Positions 22,867-31,277 of a stretch of 38,271 nt of DNA are shown here, one piece after another (the first letter of the stretch is position 1; each line of letters starts with the position of its first letter). The position numbers were made by a program, and so were the translations under genes. The notes below the pieces were generated by a model. It did not search any database and was not told the origin of the DNA. It saw nothing but the letters and a program-made list of their open reading frames with translations. The stretch spans positions 1 to 38,271 of the forward strand of contig NZ_BFBX01000034.1 in NCBI RefSeq assembly GCF_003851045.1, in the 5' to 3' direction. The DNA is from Paenibacillus sp. 598K. GTDB lineage: Bacteria > Bacillota > Bacilli > Paenibacillales > Paenibacillaceae.

Positions 22867-25038
22867 ATGATTATGAAGCGTTTGATTGCATTTCTATTGA
22901 CTGTCTTGATCTGCCTTGGCATCGTAGGGGCGACCTCGCCGCATATCGTCAAGAATCTCAGACTCGGCCTTGATCTGAAGGGTGGATTCGAGATTCTGTA
23001 TCAGGCGACGCCTGTCTACGAAGACGGCACCGTGACGCAGGAAGCGCTGCGCGAGACATCACGCTCGCTGCAGAGCCGTGCTGACGCTTATGGCGTTTCC
23101 GAGCCGGAGATTACGCCGGAGGGCAGCGATCGGATCCGCGTCCGCATCGCAGGCGTCAGCAATGAAGAAGAAGTCCGCAACATTATGAAAAAGCCAGCCG
23201 AGCTGACATTCCGAGGACCGGACGGCACGATTGAGCTGCGCGGCATCGATTTCGTCGAGGGAGCCGCACGCGTCTCCTACAACCAGATGAATCAGCCGTA
23301 CATCCAGATCGAGGTCAAGGATGCGGCTAAGCTGCGCGATGTATCGACACGATTGCTCGGCAAGAATCTCTCGATCTTCCTCGACGAGCAGGAGCTTTCG
23401 GCACCTCGGGTCAATTCGGTCTTGCCCGATGGCAAGGCGTCGATCGAAGGCAACTATACGATCGAGGAGGCTAAGGAGCTCGCAGGCATCATCAACCTGG
23501 GTGCGTTGCCGCTTAATCTAACCGAGCTGTATACCCAGTCCGTCGGAGCGACGCTTGGCCAGCAGTCGATGACGCAGATTCTGCTTGCGGGCGGCATCGC
23601 TTCGCTGTTCATCCTGTTGTTCATGCTGTTCGTCTATCGCTTGCCGGGCCTGATCGCCTGTGTCACCTTGATCGTCTACAGCTGGGGCATCCTGTTGCTG
23701 TTCTACTGGATGAAGGCGACGATTACGCTGCCTGGCATCGCGGCCTTCGTGCTCGGGATCGGGATGGCGGTCGACGCCAACATTATCACGGCCGAGCGGA
23801 TCAAGGAAGAGATGCGCAGCGGCAAGAGTTTGGCTTCTGCGTTGAAGACCGGCTCCAAAATGTCGTTCCGGACGATCCTCGACGCCAACCTGACGTCGAT
23901 CGTTGCAGCCGCTGTGCTGTACTTTATCGGTACCGGCGCGATTCAAGGCTTCGCCTTGACGCTGATCCTAAGCAACATTCTCAGTATGTTCACGAACGTG
24001 TCGTTCTCGCGCTTGCTGCTCAATCTGCTGGTCCGCAGCAATATTGTCAAGAACCCGCGGCTGATGGGCGTGAATCCGAAGGATATTCGCACGCTTGCCG
24101 AGAGCAAAAAGGGCGAAGATCCTTACTACAAAATTTACAATTTTGTAAAGTTGAAAAATCCGTTTTTCATCTTCTCATCGGCGGTTACCGTGCTTGGCAT
24201 CGTTGTCCTGCTCGTGGCTAACCTGAACTACGGCGTAGACTTCAAGGCCGGTACGAGTCTGGATATTACGTTGCCGCAATCGATCACCCACGACGAGGCA
24301 GAGAAGCTGTTCGAGGAGTCTGGCTTTGTACCGTCCTCGTTCACTGTAGGCGGCACCAATAATGACCGGATCTCCGCTCGCTACGAGCAGATCCTTGATG
24401 CCGAAGCGGGTGAGGTGAACAAGATCGTCGGCGCGTTCGAGACCAAGTATGGCGACGGCGTTTCTCGCGAGGAGAACACCGTCGATCCCGGAATTGCCCA
24501 GGAGCTCGGACTGAAAGCGATCATCGCTGTCCTGATCGCCAGCATCGGGATTATCTTGATTATTATTTTGCGTTTCGAATGGCGCTTTGCGCTGGCGGCG
24601 ATCATCGCCTTGTTCCATGACGCGTTCTTCGTCGTCACGATATTTGCTGTCTTCCGACTCGAGGTCAATCTGCCGTTCATCGCGGCCGTACTGACGATTA
24701 TCGGTTATTCCATCAACGATACGATCGTTATTTTCGACCGCGTGAGGGAGAATATGCGCTTTGCCAAGATCAAGACCTACGACGATCTGAAGCAGCTCGT
24801 CAATGTGAGCGTGTCGCAGACGTTGACCCGTTCCATCAATACGGGCATCACGGTGCTGATCGCGTCGCTCATTTTGTTCCTGTTCGGCGGAGAATCGATC
24901 AAGCTGTTCTCGCTTGCGATGACGTTAGGGATGGTATTCGGTATCTATTCCTCGATTTTTATCGCTTGTCAGCTCTGGCTCGTGTTCAAGAAAAATTCGA
25001 TCAACAAGCCTGCACCGTCCGAAGAGACCACGACTTAA
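22867..25038 (+). CDS. secDF: Protein translocase subunit SecDF (fused)
   Basis: Fused SecD and SecF of 723 residues that use the proton gradient to pull translocating proteins across the membrane after SecA/SecYEG. The SecD half starts with a signal-like helix, LGLDLKGGFEI (motif D1), an extracytoplasmic domain, and five later membrane helices with GIGMAVDANIITAERIKEE (D4). The SecF half begins at about residue 430 (NPFFIFSSAV), then NYGVDFKAGTSLDI, its own extracytoplasmic domain, and ending with IGYSINDTIVIFDRVRENM. ATG 22867 follows AGAGGAGAA by nine bases; an in-frame ATG 22828 lacks a ribosome site. A strong terminator follows. YajC is not adjacent. Confidence 0.97.
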   Translation: MIMKRLIAFLLTVLICLGIVGATSPHIVKNLRLGLDLKGGFEILYQATPVYEDGTVTQEALRETSRSLQSRADAYGVSEPEITPEGSDRIRVRIAGVSNEEEVRNIMKKPAELTFRGPDGTIELRGIDFVEGAARVSYNQMNQPYIQIEVKDAAKLRDVSTRLLGKNLSIFLDEQELSAPRVNSVLPDGKASIEGNYTIEEAKELAGIINLGALPLNLTELYTQSVGATLGQQSMTQILLAGGIASLFILLFMLFVYRLPGLIACVTLIVYSWGILLLFYWMKATITLPGIAAFVLGIGMAVDANIITAERIKEEMRSGKSLASALKTGSKMSFRTILDANLTSIVAAAVLYFIGTGAIQGFALTLILSNILSMFTNVSFSRLLLNLLVRSNIVKNPRLMGVNPKDIRTLAESKKGEDPYYKIYNFVKLKNPFFIFSSAVTVLGIVVLLVANLNYGVDFKAGTSLDITLPQSITHDEAEKLFEESGFVPSSFTVGGTNNDRISARYEQILDAEAGEVNKIVGAFETKYGDGVSREENTVDPGIAQELGLKAIIAVLIASIGIILIIILRFEWRFALAAIIALFHDAFFVVTIFAVFRLEVNLPFIAAVLTIIGYSINDTIVIFDRVRENMRFAKIKTYDDLKQLVNVSVSQTLTRSINTGITVLIASLILFLFGGESIKLFSLAMTLGMVFGIYSSIFIACQLWLVFKKNSINKPAPSEETTT

Positions 25039-25050
25039 CTCGTTTGCATG

Positions 25051-25094
25051 ATCCTTCCGTGTCCGCCGCTGGCTGGGCCGGAAGGATTTTTTTT
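25051..25094 (+). terminator. Rho-independent terminator after secDF
   Basis: 9-bp stem ATCCTTCCG / CGGAAGGAT followed by eight T. Confidence 0.93.
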
Positions 25095-25167
25095 CATTGC
25101 ATGAAACTTCCTGATGAAGTTAACCGTCTAATGTGTAGAGATAAAGAGAAGGAGTCAGTCGAACGCA

Positions 25168-26079
25168 ATGATAAAGAAGGGTTTGCTCCTGGCATTGGCT
25201 ATGAGCATAATGTTGGGGACGTGGATGATTGTTTTCCCCCAATCTGTAATATCTCATAAAGGCTGTATGGCTTGGGTGACGGCCAAAAACAAATATTTTG
25301 CCCTGACCCATGTCAATCCAAGCCAGCAGTTGCTGAAGGCCAGCGCAAGCGCTGCGGCAGGACCGGAGCAAGTACCTGTGCTGATGTATCATTACATCGT
25401 CAGAGCCGGACTCAATTATGAACCGAATAACAATTCGATGATCAACCTCGAAGCCTTCGAGGCCGGCATCGACTATTTGCATGAGCAAGGCTACTATACG
25501 GCGACATTGGAGGAACTGGAGCGTTATGTAGCCGGCGAGCTGACATTGCCTGAACGGACCGTCGTGCTGACCTTCGATGATGGGTACGAAAACAACATTA
25601 TTTATGCTTATCCGATCCTCAAGAAGTATGGCTTCAAAGCTTCGCTATTCGTCGTTGGCACGAATATTCAGGAAGAGACGGGCCAGTTTGACCCGGCCCA
25701 AAAAAGCTTCTTGTCGCGCCAGCAGATGGAGGAAACACGCGATGTGTTTGAATACCACAGTCATTCCTACAATCTGCACTACAAAAAAATGCTGCACTGC
25801 GGCAACGAGTATGGGGCGGGCATGAATGAAAAGCTGCTGGTCGACGATATCGCGAAGATGAAGGAAGCGGGCATCGACACGCCATATTTTGCTTATCCGT
25901 ATGGCGACTTCCGACAACAGATGGTTTACTATCTTCGCGAGTCCGGCTATCGAATGGCGTTTACGGTCCGCCAAGGCTTCGTGCGGCCGGGAGATAATCC
26001 GATGCAGCTCAATCGATTGACCGTAACGACCAACACCTCGATGGCCGAGCTGCTGTCGCCTGCAGAGGTTGAGCCTTAG
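25168..26079 (+). CDS. Polysaccharide deacetylase family protein (exported)
   Basis: A 303-residue carbohydrate esterase family 4 protein. A hydrophobic N-terminal signal or anchor (about 1-24) precedes the NodB-type domain, which starts after VPVLMYHYI and contains VVLTFDDGYENN (catalytic Asp and first metal Asp), HSHSYNLH (the two metal His), and YFAYPYGDF. The early YHYI motif and short loops place it closer to the PgaB/IcaB or YxkH-like group than to PdaA. It may deacetylate an exopolysaccharide or peptidoglycan. GAAGGAGTCAG precedes the start. It follows the secDF terminator, so it is a separate unit. No polysaccharide synthesis genes are adjacent. Confidence 0.9.
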   Translation: MIKKGLLLALAMSIMLGTWMIVFPQSVISHKGCMAWVTAKNKYFALTHVNPSQQLLKASASAAAGPEQVPVLMYHYIVRAGLNYEPNNNSMINLEAFEAGIDYLHEQGYYTATLEELERYVAGELTLPERTVVLTFDDGYENNIIYAYPILKKYGFKASLFVVGTNIQEETGQFDPAQKSFLSRQQMEETRDVFEYHSHSYNLHYKKMLHCGNEYGAGMNEKLLVDDIAKMKEAGIDTPYFAYPYGDFRQQMVYYLRESGYRMAFTVRQGFVRPGDNPMQLNRLTVTTNTSMAELLSPAEVEP

Positions 26080-26097
26080 CAAAAGCTGGGGTACAAT
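26069..26097 (+). promoter_or_regulatory. Candidate sigma-A promoter of the PPOX flavoprotein gene
   Basis: TTGAGC (26069-26074), 17-base spacer, TACAAT (26092-26097), overlapping the end of the deacetylase gene. Confidence 0.6.
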
Positions 26098-26126
26098 AGG
26101 GCGATGAAGGAGAGTGAGCCGAAGCG

Positions 26127-26717
26127 ATGCAATGGAACGGAAAGATGAAAAACCGGATTACGGAGCCGCAGCAGCTGCGAGCGCTGGTAGGGGAGCCGCA
26201 TGAGGCGGTGATCAAGAAATCGATCGATCGGGTCGACGAGCATGTGCAGGGGTTCCTGGCGAAGTCGCCGTTGTTCTTCCTGTCTACCACCGACCAGCGA
26301 GGATGGTGCGACGTATCGCCGCGTGGCGACGAGCCCGGCTTCGTCAAAGCGCTGGATGAACGCCACCTGATCTATCCCGAGCGTCCGGGCAATCGGCGGA
26401 TCGACTCCTTGCTCAATCTGTTGGACAACCCGCGTCTCGGGATGCTCTTCATTATCCCGGGACTGCAAGAGGTGCTGCGAATTAACGGGCGTGCGACGAT
26501 AACCGATGATCAAGAATTGATCGCTGCGCAAACGTTCAGCGGCAAGACGCCCCAACTGGCCGTCATCGTCGAGGCCGAGGAGTGCTTCATCCATTGCCCG
26601 CGCGCGCTCAAGTCGGCCAAGGTATGGGCGCACGAGGACTGGCTGGCGCCAGAGGAGCATCCATCGGTGCAAGAGATGTTCCGCGCGCATCTGGCCATCA
26701 ACGGCATGACGTTGTAG
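26127..26717 (+). CDS. FMN-dependent PPOX-type flavoprotein (pyridoxamine 5'-phosphate oxidase family)
   Basis: A 196-residue split-barrel FMN-binding protein of the pyridoxamine-phosphate-oxidase-like group, matching by memory the MSMEG_1061-type subfamily. Family features are the first barrel strands FFLSTTDQRGWCDVSPRG, DERHLIYPERPGNRRIDS (FMN phosphate-binding Arg and Ser/Asn), VLRINGRATI, and ECFIHCPRALKSAKVW near the C-terminus. Members reduce or bind diverse substrates, including F420- or FMN-linked redox reactions; the substrate here is unknown. GAAGGAGAGTGAG precedes the start. It is a single gene with its own promoter and shares a terminator region with the convergent peptidase gene. 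Confidence 0.88.
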   Translation: MQWNGKMKNRITEPQQLRALVGEPHEAVIKKSIDRVDEHVQGFLAKSPLFFLSTTDQRGWCDVSPRGDEPGFVKALDERHLIYPERPGNRRIDSLLNLLDNPRLGMLFIIPGLQEVLRINGRATITDDQELIAAQTFSGKTPQLAVIVEAEECFIHCPRALKSAKVWAHEDWLAPEEHPSVQEMFRAHLAINGMTL

Positions 26718-26747
26718 CGGTTCGATGGGCGGGGCAAGCGCCAACGC

Positions 26748-26771
26748 AAAAACCGCCTCCTGCGAGGCGGT
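26748..26771 (-). terminator. Rho-independent terminator for the NlpC/P60 gene (possibly bidirectional)
   Basis: ACCGCCTC / GAGGCGGT stem with a four-base loop. On the minus strand it is followed by a T run (complement of AAAAA at 26748-26752). On the plus strand the downstream sequence is less T-rich. Confidence 0.88.
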
Positions 26772-26783
26772 CGGTTTGACCAG

Positions 26784-27263
26784 CTAATTCAAGACCCGGC
26801 GAGCGGTAACATAGCGGTTGTTCCAATAGTTGGTGTTCATATCGGAGAGTACGACGCCTTTGCTGCTGGACGTATGGAGCATTTTGTTCTGTCCGGCGTA
26901 GACGCCGACATGGCTGATGCTGCGACCGTTGGTTTTGAAGAAGACGAGATCGCCCATGCTCAGATTCCCTTTCGCCACCTTCATGCCTTTGGTGGACTGC
27001 GCTGACGAGGTGCGCGGCAGGGCGACGCCGTTTTTCTTGAACAGATATTGGGTAAACGATGAGCAATCAAAAGCGTATGTAGATCCGCTAGGAGCGCCCA
27101 ATCGATAAGGAACGCCGAGATATTCCTTGCCGCTCTTGATCAAGGCTTCGGACTGTGGAGTGGCAGCTTCCGCTTTGGAAGCGCCTGCTGAGAAAGACGT
27201 TATCGTAAGGGTAGCGCACAAGGCGGTGACCAGGGCGCGTTTCACAAATTTGAAGGTGTACAT
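26784..27263 (-). CDS. Exported NlpC/P60 family cysteine peptidase (C40)
   Basis: A 159-residue exported cell-wall endopeptidase cutting the peptidoglycan stem peptide. A signal peptide covers about residues 1-36 (ending near KAEAA), and the catalytic NlpC/P60 domain follows with no SH3 or LysM wall-binding domain. The catalytic Cys is in FDCSSF, the His in SHVGVY, and the third polar residue is expected after KMLHTSS. The small size with no targeting domain is typical of simple secreted C40 peptidases. The frame could extend to 27326; ATG 27263 is preferred because GGAGGG lies 12 bases upstream and the signal peptide starts there. Confidence 0.93.
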   Translation of the reverse strand: MYTFKFVKRALVTALCATLTITSFSAGASKAEAATPQSEALIKSGKEYLGVPYRLGAPSGSTYAFDCSSFTQYLFKKNGVALPRTSSAQSTKGMKVAKGNLSMGDLVFFKTNGRSISHVGVYAGQNKMLHTSSSKGVVLSDMNTNYWNNRYVTARRVLN

Positions 27264-27433
27264 AGCTCTAGGTGTCCCTCCGTTTATCGCAAGATTGATT
27301 TGACCAGCACTAACTATAGCACACATATAATTGTAAATTTATCCCACGAAGAACTTGCACGCAAGAACAGCAGGGGGATGCTTTGGTTTATTAAATTCGT
27401 ATGAGAATGTTCTCATCTTTGATTCAGACCGTC

Positions 27434-27484
27434 TCGACAAAAAGGACATCCGCCCCAAACACAGGCGAATGTCCTTTTTGTCGA
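27434..27484. terminator. Long bidirectional terminator-like inverted repeat
   Basis: A 21-bp stem with one mismatch (TCGACAAAAAGGACAT then CGCC on one arm). The internal A5 and T5 runs give both strands a hairpin flanked by a T run. It lies downstream of the minus-strand small gene at 27515-27730. Confidence 0.8.
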
Positions 27485-27514
27485 TCGCGCACAGAACGCT
27501 GCAACATGGCCCCC

Positions 27515-27730
27515 TTAGCGACCTCGCAGCTCGAAAAACTGGCAGTTCTGACGGTCATAATAGGCGATATCGCTGACGCTGCTCTGCGTGACGACCAACG
27601 AATCGTCGAATCGGATAATCTTCGCCCGAGCGTCCACCAACTGATCGTCCTTGAATACACGGATCGAAGCGCCTCGCTCAAGCGCTTCGGCAAAGTCGGC
27701 TTCGGTTTCCAGCCGTCTGACCTGAGACAT
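27515..27730 (-). CDS. Small protein of unknown function
   Basis: A 71-residue basic-acidic mixed soluble protein: MSQVRRLETE at the start, a helix (EADFAEALERG), then strands (SIRVFKDDQLV, AKIIRFDDSLVVT). Only one cysteine (NCQFFELR) is seen. No family is recognised. ATG 27730 is preferred to the in-frame upstream start at 27763 because AAGGTGGTGTGAAG sits before it. The long inverted repeat downstream suits a single-gene unit. Confidence 0.68.
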   Translation of the reverse strand: MSQVRRLETEADFAEALERGASIRVFKDDQLVDARAKIIRFDDSLVVTQSSVSDIAYYDRQNCQFFELRGR

Positions 27731-27874
27731 CGCTTCACACCACCTTGTCGTGCTATCTAACAAACACCTTCTATTTTAACATAGTGCAGGCTCTCAGGCT
27801 TCCCTCAATATCCCGTGACCGTAGGCTTTATTTTGAGGGCAACCGGAGACTATAGGAATAGGACGGCGGGGTAT

Positions 27875-27882
27875 GGTATAGT
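27875..27882 (+). promoter_or_regulatory. Candidate -10 (GG-TATAGT) of the CsoR-like gene
   Basis: TATAGT (27877-27882) preceded by TGG, giving an extended -10 element. No clear -35 and no clear CsoR palindrome is seen around it. Confidence 0.5.
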
Positions 27883-27911
27883 AGTAACAAAAACCGACGG
27901 AGGTCCATGCT

Positions 27912-28250
27912 ATGAGCAATCTGCCGGAAGAGCAGCTGCAAGAGGAGGGGATGGCTTGTCACGCCGAAGGCGCACGCATGAGCCATCACTCGGAGAAAGT
28001 CAAGACGAGTCTGACCAACCGGCTCAGCCGGATCGAAGGTCAGGTGCGCGGAGTGAAAGGCCTCATCGAGCGCGATGTCTACTGCGACGATGTGCTGAAC
28101 CAGATTGCCTCGATTCAGTCGGCGTTGAACGGCGTCAGCAAGCTGTTGCTTGAGCATCATCTCAAAAGCTGCGTCATGGAACGGATTCAGGAGGGGGACA
28201 TGGAGGTCGTCCCCGAACTACTGACCACAATCAACAAATTGATGCGCTGA
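27912..28250 (+). CDS. CsoR/RcnR family metal-sensing repressor
   Basis: A 112-residue member of the DUF156 family of helical repressors that lose DNA affinity on binding Cu(I), Ni(II), Co(II), formaldehyde or sulfane sulfur. The core is RLSRIEGQVRGVKG, followed by the Cu-site pattern Cys58, His83 and Cys87 (YCDDVL; EHHLKSC), matching copper-sensing CsoR rather than the sulfur-sensing CstR, which lacks the His. The N-terminal arm is unusually long and carries extra potential ligands, Cys16, His17, His25 and His26. No copA or copZ is adjacent, so the target is elsewhere. The ribosome binding site is GGAGG. YrkD-like annotation is possible. Confidence 0.85.
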   Translation: MSNLPEEQLQEEGMACHAEGARMSHHSEKVKTSLTNRLSRIEGQVRGVKGLIERDVYCDDVLNQIASIQSALNGVSKLLLEHHLKSCVMERIQEGDMEVVPELLTTINKLMR

Positions 28251-28287
28251 TCGGATGCTGTGCGTCACAATTGGAAGAAGGATGACA

Positions 28288-28316
28288 TTGACCTTCCAGT
28301 GCTGCGGTGGTACGAT
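28288..28316 (+). promoter_or_regulatory. Sigma-A promoter of the IMP dehydrogenase gene
   Basis: TTGACC (28288-28293), 17-base spacer ending in TGG, TACGAT (28311-28316): consensus-like -35 with an extended -10. It leaves a leader of about 50 bases with no obvious riboswitch. Confidence 0.7.
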
Positions 28317-28371
28317 TGATAAAATTTACCTACAAGCACCCCATTATAAATAGGAGAGGAATGAAGCGTGC

Positions 28372-29871
28372 ATGGCCAAGTATTACACCGAGCCGTCCCG
28401 AACGTTTAGTGAATTCCTGTTGATCCCTAGCCTCACGACGAAAGACTGCACGCCTCAAAATGTGCAACTGAAGACGCCTCTCGTCAAGCACAAGCGCGGC
28501 GAGGAGCCGGCGATTGCGCTTAATATCCCGTTTTCCTCGGCGGTCATGCAGTCGGTATCCGATGACAAGATGGCGGTCGCGCTGGCGCGCTGCGGCGGCG
28601 TCTCCTTCATCTTCGGCTCGCAATCGGTAGAGGACCAGGCGCGTATGGTGAGGAAGGCCAAAGGCTACAAGGCCGGATTTGTCGTCAGCCGCTCCAACCT
28701 GACGCCTGAGCATACGCTGCAGGATGTGCTCGATCTGAAGGAGGAAACCGGACATTCGACCGTAGCGATCACCGCCGATGGCACGCCGAAGGGCAAACTG
28801 CTCGGCATCGTCACCAGCCGCGACTACAGACTGAGCCGGGATGCGCTGGACAAGCGGGTCGAGAGCTTCATGACGCCGCTAACCTCGCTCATCTACGGAC
28901 AGTCCGGTCTGACGCTCTCCGAGGCCAACGATCTGATCTGGGAGCATAAGCTCAACTGTCTGCCGATCGTGGACAACGACGGCAATCTCGATTACCTCGT
29001 CTTCCGCAAGGACTACGACGCCCACAAGGAGAATCCGCTGGAGCTGCTCGATCACAACAAGAGCTACGTAGTCGGCGCGGGCATCAACACCAAGGATTAT
29101 GAAGAGCGCGTCAGCGCGCTCGTCGAGTCGGGCGTCGATATCCTCGTCATCGATTCGTCTGACGGCTACAGCGAGTGGCAGCGCGAGACGATCCAGTACG
29201 TCAAAGCCAACTTCAATGTGCCGATCGGCGCCGGCAATGTCGTCGACCGCGAAGGCTTCCTCTATCTCGTCGAATCCGGCGCCGACTTCGTCAAGGTCGG
29301 GATCGGCGGCGGCTCGATCTGCATTACGCGCGAGCAGAAGGGCATTGGTCGCGGACAAGCCTCGGCAGTCATTGAGGTTGCGGAGGCGAGAGACCAGTAT
29401 TACCAAGAGACCGGCATCTACATTCCGATCTGCTCCGACGGCGGCATCGTCCATGATTACCATATTACGCTGGCGCTGGCGATGGGCGCGGACTTCGTCA
29501 TGATGGGGCGTTACTTCGCTCGCTTCGACGAGAGTCCGACACGCAAGCTCAAGGTAGGCAACAACTTCGTCAAGGAGTTCTGGGGCGAAGGCTCCAATCG
29601 GGCGCGCAACTGGCAACGCTACGACTCAGGCGGCAAGAAGGGTCTGATGTTCGAGGAGGGCGTCGACTCCTATGTGCCGTATGCGGGCAGCCTGCGCGAG
29701 AACCTTGATCGGTCGATCGGCAAGATCAAATCGACGATGTGCAACTGCGGCGTCAAATCGATCAAGCAACTGCAGGACGAGGCGCGCATCACGCTCGTCT
29801 CCGAGACCAGTCTGGTCGAGGGCGGCGCGCATGACGTCATCCTGAAGGAGAACACCCTCTCGGGCGAATAA
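28372..29871 (+). CDS. guaB: IMP dehydrogenase, Tritrichomonas-like bacterial class
   Basis: Converts IMP to XMP with NAD, the committed step of GMP synthesis. The 499-residue product starts [12 protein letters not shown] and has a TIM-barrel interrupted by a pair of CBS domains (about 105-220, [20 protein letters not shown] to [10 protein letters not shown]). The catalytic loop is [11 protein letters not shown] with the nucleophilic Cys, the conserved [12 protein letters not shown] motif follows, and the flap Arg-Tyr pair is in RNWQRYD. Apart from length, it differs from the Bacillus GuaB consensus throughout ([12 protein letters not shown] instead of GPGSICTTR) and by memory closely resembles the IMPDH of the protist Tritrichomonas foetus. 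AGGAGAGGA lies 11 bases before ATG 28372. It may be the only GuaB or a second one. Confidence 0.9.
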   Translation: MAKYYTEPSRTFSEFLLIPSLTTKDCTPQNVQLKTPLVKHKRGEEPAIALNIPFSSAVMQSVSDDKMAVALARCGGVSFIFGSQSVEDQARMVRKAKGYKAGFVVSRSNLTPEHTLQDVLDLKEETGHSTVAITADGTPKGKLLGIVTSRDYRLSRDALDKRVESFMTPLTSLIYGQSGLTLSEANDLIWEHKLNCLPIVDNDGNLDYLVFRKDYDAHKENPLELLDHNKSYVVGAGINTKDYEERVSALVESGVDILVIDSSDGYSEWQRETIQYVKANFNVPIGAGNVVDREGFLYLVESGADFVKVGIGGGSICITREQKGIGRGQASAVIEVAEARDQYYQETGIYIPICSDGGIVHDYHITLALAMGADFVMMGRYFARFDESPTRKLKVGNNFVKEFWGEGSNRARNWQRYDSGGKKGLMFEEGVDSYVPYAGSLRENLDRSIGKIKSTMCNCGVKSIKQLQDEARITLVSETSLVEGGAHDVILKENTLSGE

Positions 29872-29896
29872 GGTTCGCTCTCTTGTTCCAGCTACG

Positions 29897-29928
29897 GCGC
29901 AGCCGCGATCCTATCGCGGCTGCGCTTT
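29897..29928 (+). terminator. Rho-independent terminator after guaB
   Basis: Perfect 13-bp stem GCGCAGCCGCGAT / ATCGCGGCTGCGC, three-base loop, then TTT. Confidence 0.88.
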
Positions 29929-29951
29929 GCTGTTGCAGGGCAGCGCAACAA

Positions 29952-29981
29952 TTGCAATGGCCCCTGCGGCAGCGGTACAAT
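29952..29981 (+). promoter_or_regulatory. Candidate sigma-A promoter of rnz
   Basis: TTGCAA (29952-29957), 18-base spacer, TACAAT (29976-29981). Confidence 0.6.
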
Positions 29982-30032
29982 AACAGCATGCCATGGATAC
30001 GAAGACGAAAGTCGGGCTTAGGAGGGTGCAGG

Positions 30033-30992
30033 ATGGAACTGTGGTTTCTCGGAACAGGGGCCGGCAGGCCCGTAAAAAATAGAAATGTGACGTCGATGGC
30101 GCTGCGTATGCCAGAGGATCGCGGAACGTTCTGGCTGTTCGACAGCGGCGAGGCTGCGCAGCATCAATTGATGAAGACGCCGCTTAAGCTGAGTCGGCTG
30201 GAGTGTATCTTCATCACCCATATGCATGGGGATCATACCTTCGGCTTGCCCGGCATCCTATGCAGTCGGGCGTTTCTGGGCGGCACCGAGCCGCTCAAGC
30301 TGTTCGGACCGAAGGGGCTGAGGCAGTGGGTCGAGCTGACGCTATCGATGACCGCTTCGCATCTGAGTTATGACATTGAATATTACGAAGTGTCGGAGGG
30401 CGTCGTCTACGAGGACAAGAGCTTCCTCGTAGAGGCGGCTCCGATGCGGCATCGGGTCGAATGCTACGGCTATCGCATCGTCGAGAAGCCGCGCAGCGGC
30501 AGGCTAAAGGTGGAGCTGCTGCGCGAGCTCGGCATCCGTCCGGGGCCGGACTATGGCCGGCTGAAGCAAGGCGGCTCACTGACCTTGCCGGACGGTCGGG
30601 TTATCCGCTCGGAGGAGGTCACGGAGCCGATGCTGCCTGGACGGATCGTGACGATCCTCGGGGATACGAGTCCATGCGAGGGTGTAGGCGTGCTGGCGCG
30701 GGAGGCCGATGTGCTCGTCCATGAGGCGACATTTGTCGCCGCGATGGATGACAAGGCAATCGAGTACGGACATTCGACGACGCATCAAGCGGCTGTAGCC
30801 GCACGGGATGCCGGGGTGCGTCAGCTCGTGCTCACCCACTTCAGCACCCGCTATGACGATGAGGAGGTGCAGGCATGCGAGGCAGAGGCAGCGGAGGTAT
30901 TCCGCCCTGTGCTGGCGCCTCGCGACCTGACGATGCTGCCGATCCCGCGTCGCGAGCCGGGGTTGGTCCATAGAGCGAATCCGGAGGGATAG
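30033..30992 (+). CDS. rnz: Ribonuclease Z (tRNA 3'-processing endonuclease)
   Basis: Metallo-beta-lactamase-fold endonuclease that removes the 3' trailer of tRNA precursors lacking encoded CCA. The 319-residue product has the zinc-binding signature THMHGDHTFGLPG, ILGDTSP, the conserved HEATF, YGHSTTHQAA and LTHFSTRY, all characteristic of RNase Z. Bacterial RNase Z proteins are usually about 300-310 residues, so the length is normal. ATG 30033 is preceded by TAGGAGGGTGCAGG; the frame extends to 29883 without a ribosome site. It has its own promoter and is followed two bases after the stop by a small yqkE-like gene, so the two form an operon. Confidence 0.96.
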   Translation: MELWFLGTGAGRPVKNRNVTSMALRMPEDRGTFWLFDSGEAAQHQLMKTPLKLSRLECIFITHMHGDHTFGLPGILCSRAFLGGTEPLKLFGPKGLRQWVELTLSMTASHLSYDIEYYEVSEGVVYEDKSFLVEAAPMRHRVECYGYRIVEKPRSGRLKVELLRELGIRPGPDYGRLKQGGSLTLPDGRVIRSEEVTEPMLPGRIVTILGDTSPCEGVGVLAREADVLVHEATFVAAMDDKAIEYGHSTTHQAAVAARDAGVRQLVLTHFSTRYDDEEVQACEAEAAEVFRPVLAPRDLTMLPIPRREPGLVHRANPEG

Positions 30993-30994
30993 AG

Positions 30995-31252
30995 ATGGCA
31001 AAAAACAAAAAGCCTGTTGCACCGAAGCGACAAGCAGATAACGGCGGATCTACGCTGGCAGACCTGCTGAAGCCTGAGCTGGCCCGCAAGCTGAAGGAGG
31101 CCTCCGCCACCTGGAAGGCGGAGGAGGAGGCAGAGCGGGCAGCCCAGCGTCAGCAAGCCGAGCGAGAGCGACAAGAAAAGGAAAAGCAGATGGAGCAAAA
31201 CTTCGGGCATCTGCTCGGCAACAGCAAGCTGAATTGGCGAGACTATAAGTAG
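30995..31252 (+). CDS. YqkE-like protein (DUF3886)
   Basis: An 85-residue charged, mostly helical protein starting MAKNKKPVAP. A short basic N-terminus precedes a long Glu/Lys/Arg/Gln-rich coiled-coil helix (about 30-68) and the terminal FGHLLGNSKLNWRDYK, which matches by memory the end of Bacillus subtilis YqkE/DUF3886 proteins. No function is known to me. GGAGGGATAGAG overlaps the rnz stop, so it is translated as the second gene of the rnz unit. The compact length argues for a complete gene. Confidence 0.82.
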   Translation: MAKNKKPVAPKRQADNGGSTLADLLKPELARKLKEASATWKAEEEAERAAQRQQAERERQEKEKQMEQNFGHLLGNSKLNWRDYK

Positions 31253-31277
31253 CGGATAACCGTCGCATCCAGACGGC

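Noticed and set aside
27401..27416. LexA (SOS) box
   Set aside because: The Gram-positive LexA box is CGAAC-N4-GTTCG; ATGAGAA-TG-TTCTCAT does not match it.
28361..28425. Short ORF from ATG 28361 overlapping the guaB start
   Set aside because: It is only about 20 codons, its ATG touches the Shine-Dalgarno sequence, and it has no independent evidence as an attenuator peptide.
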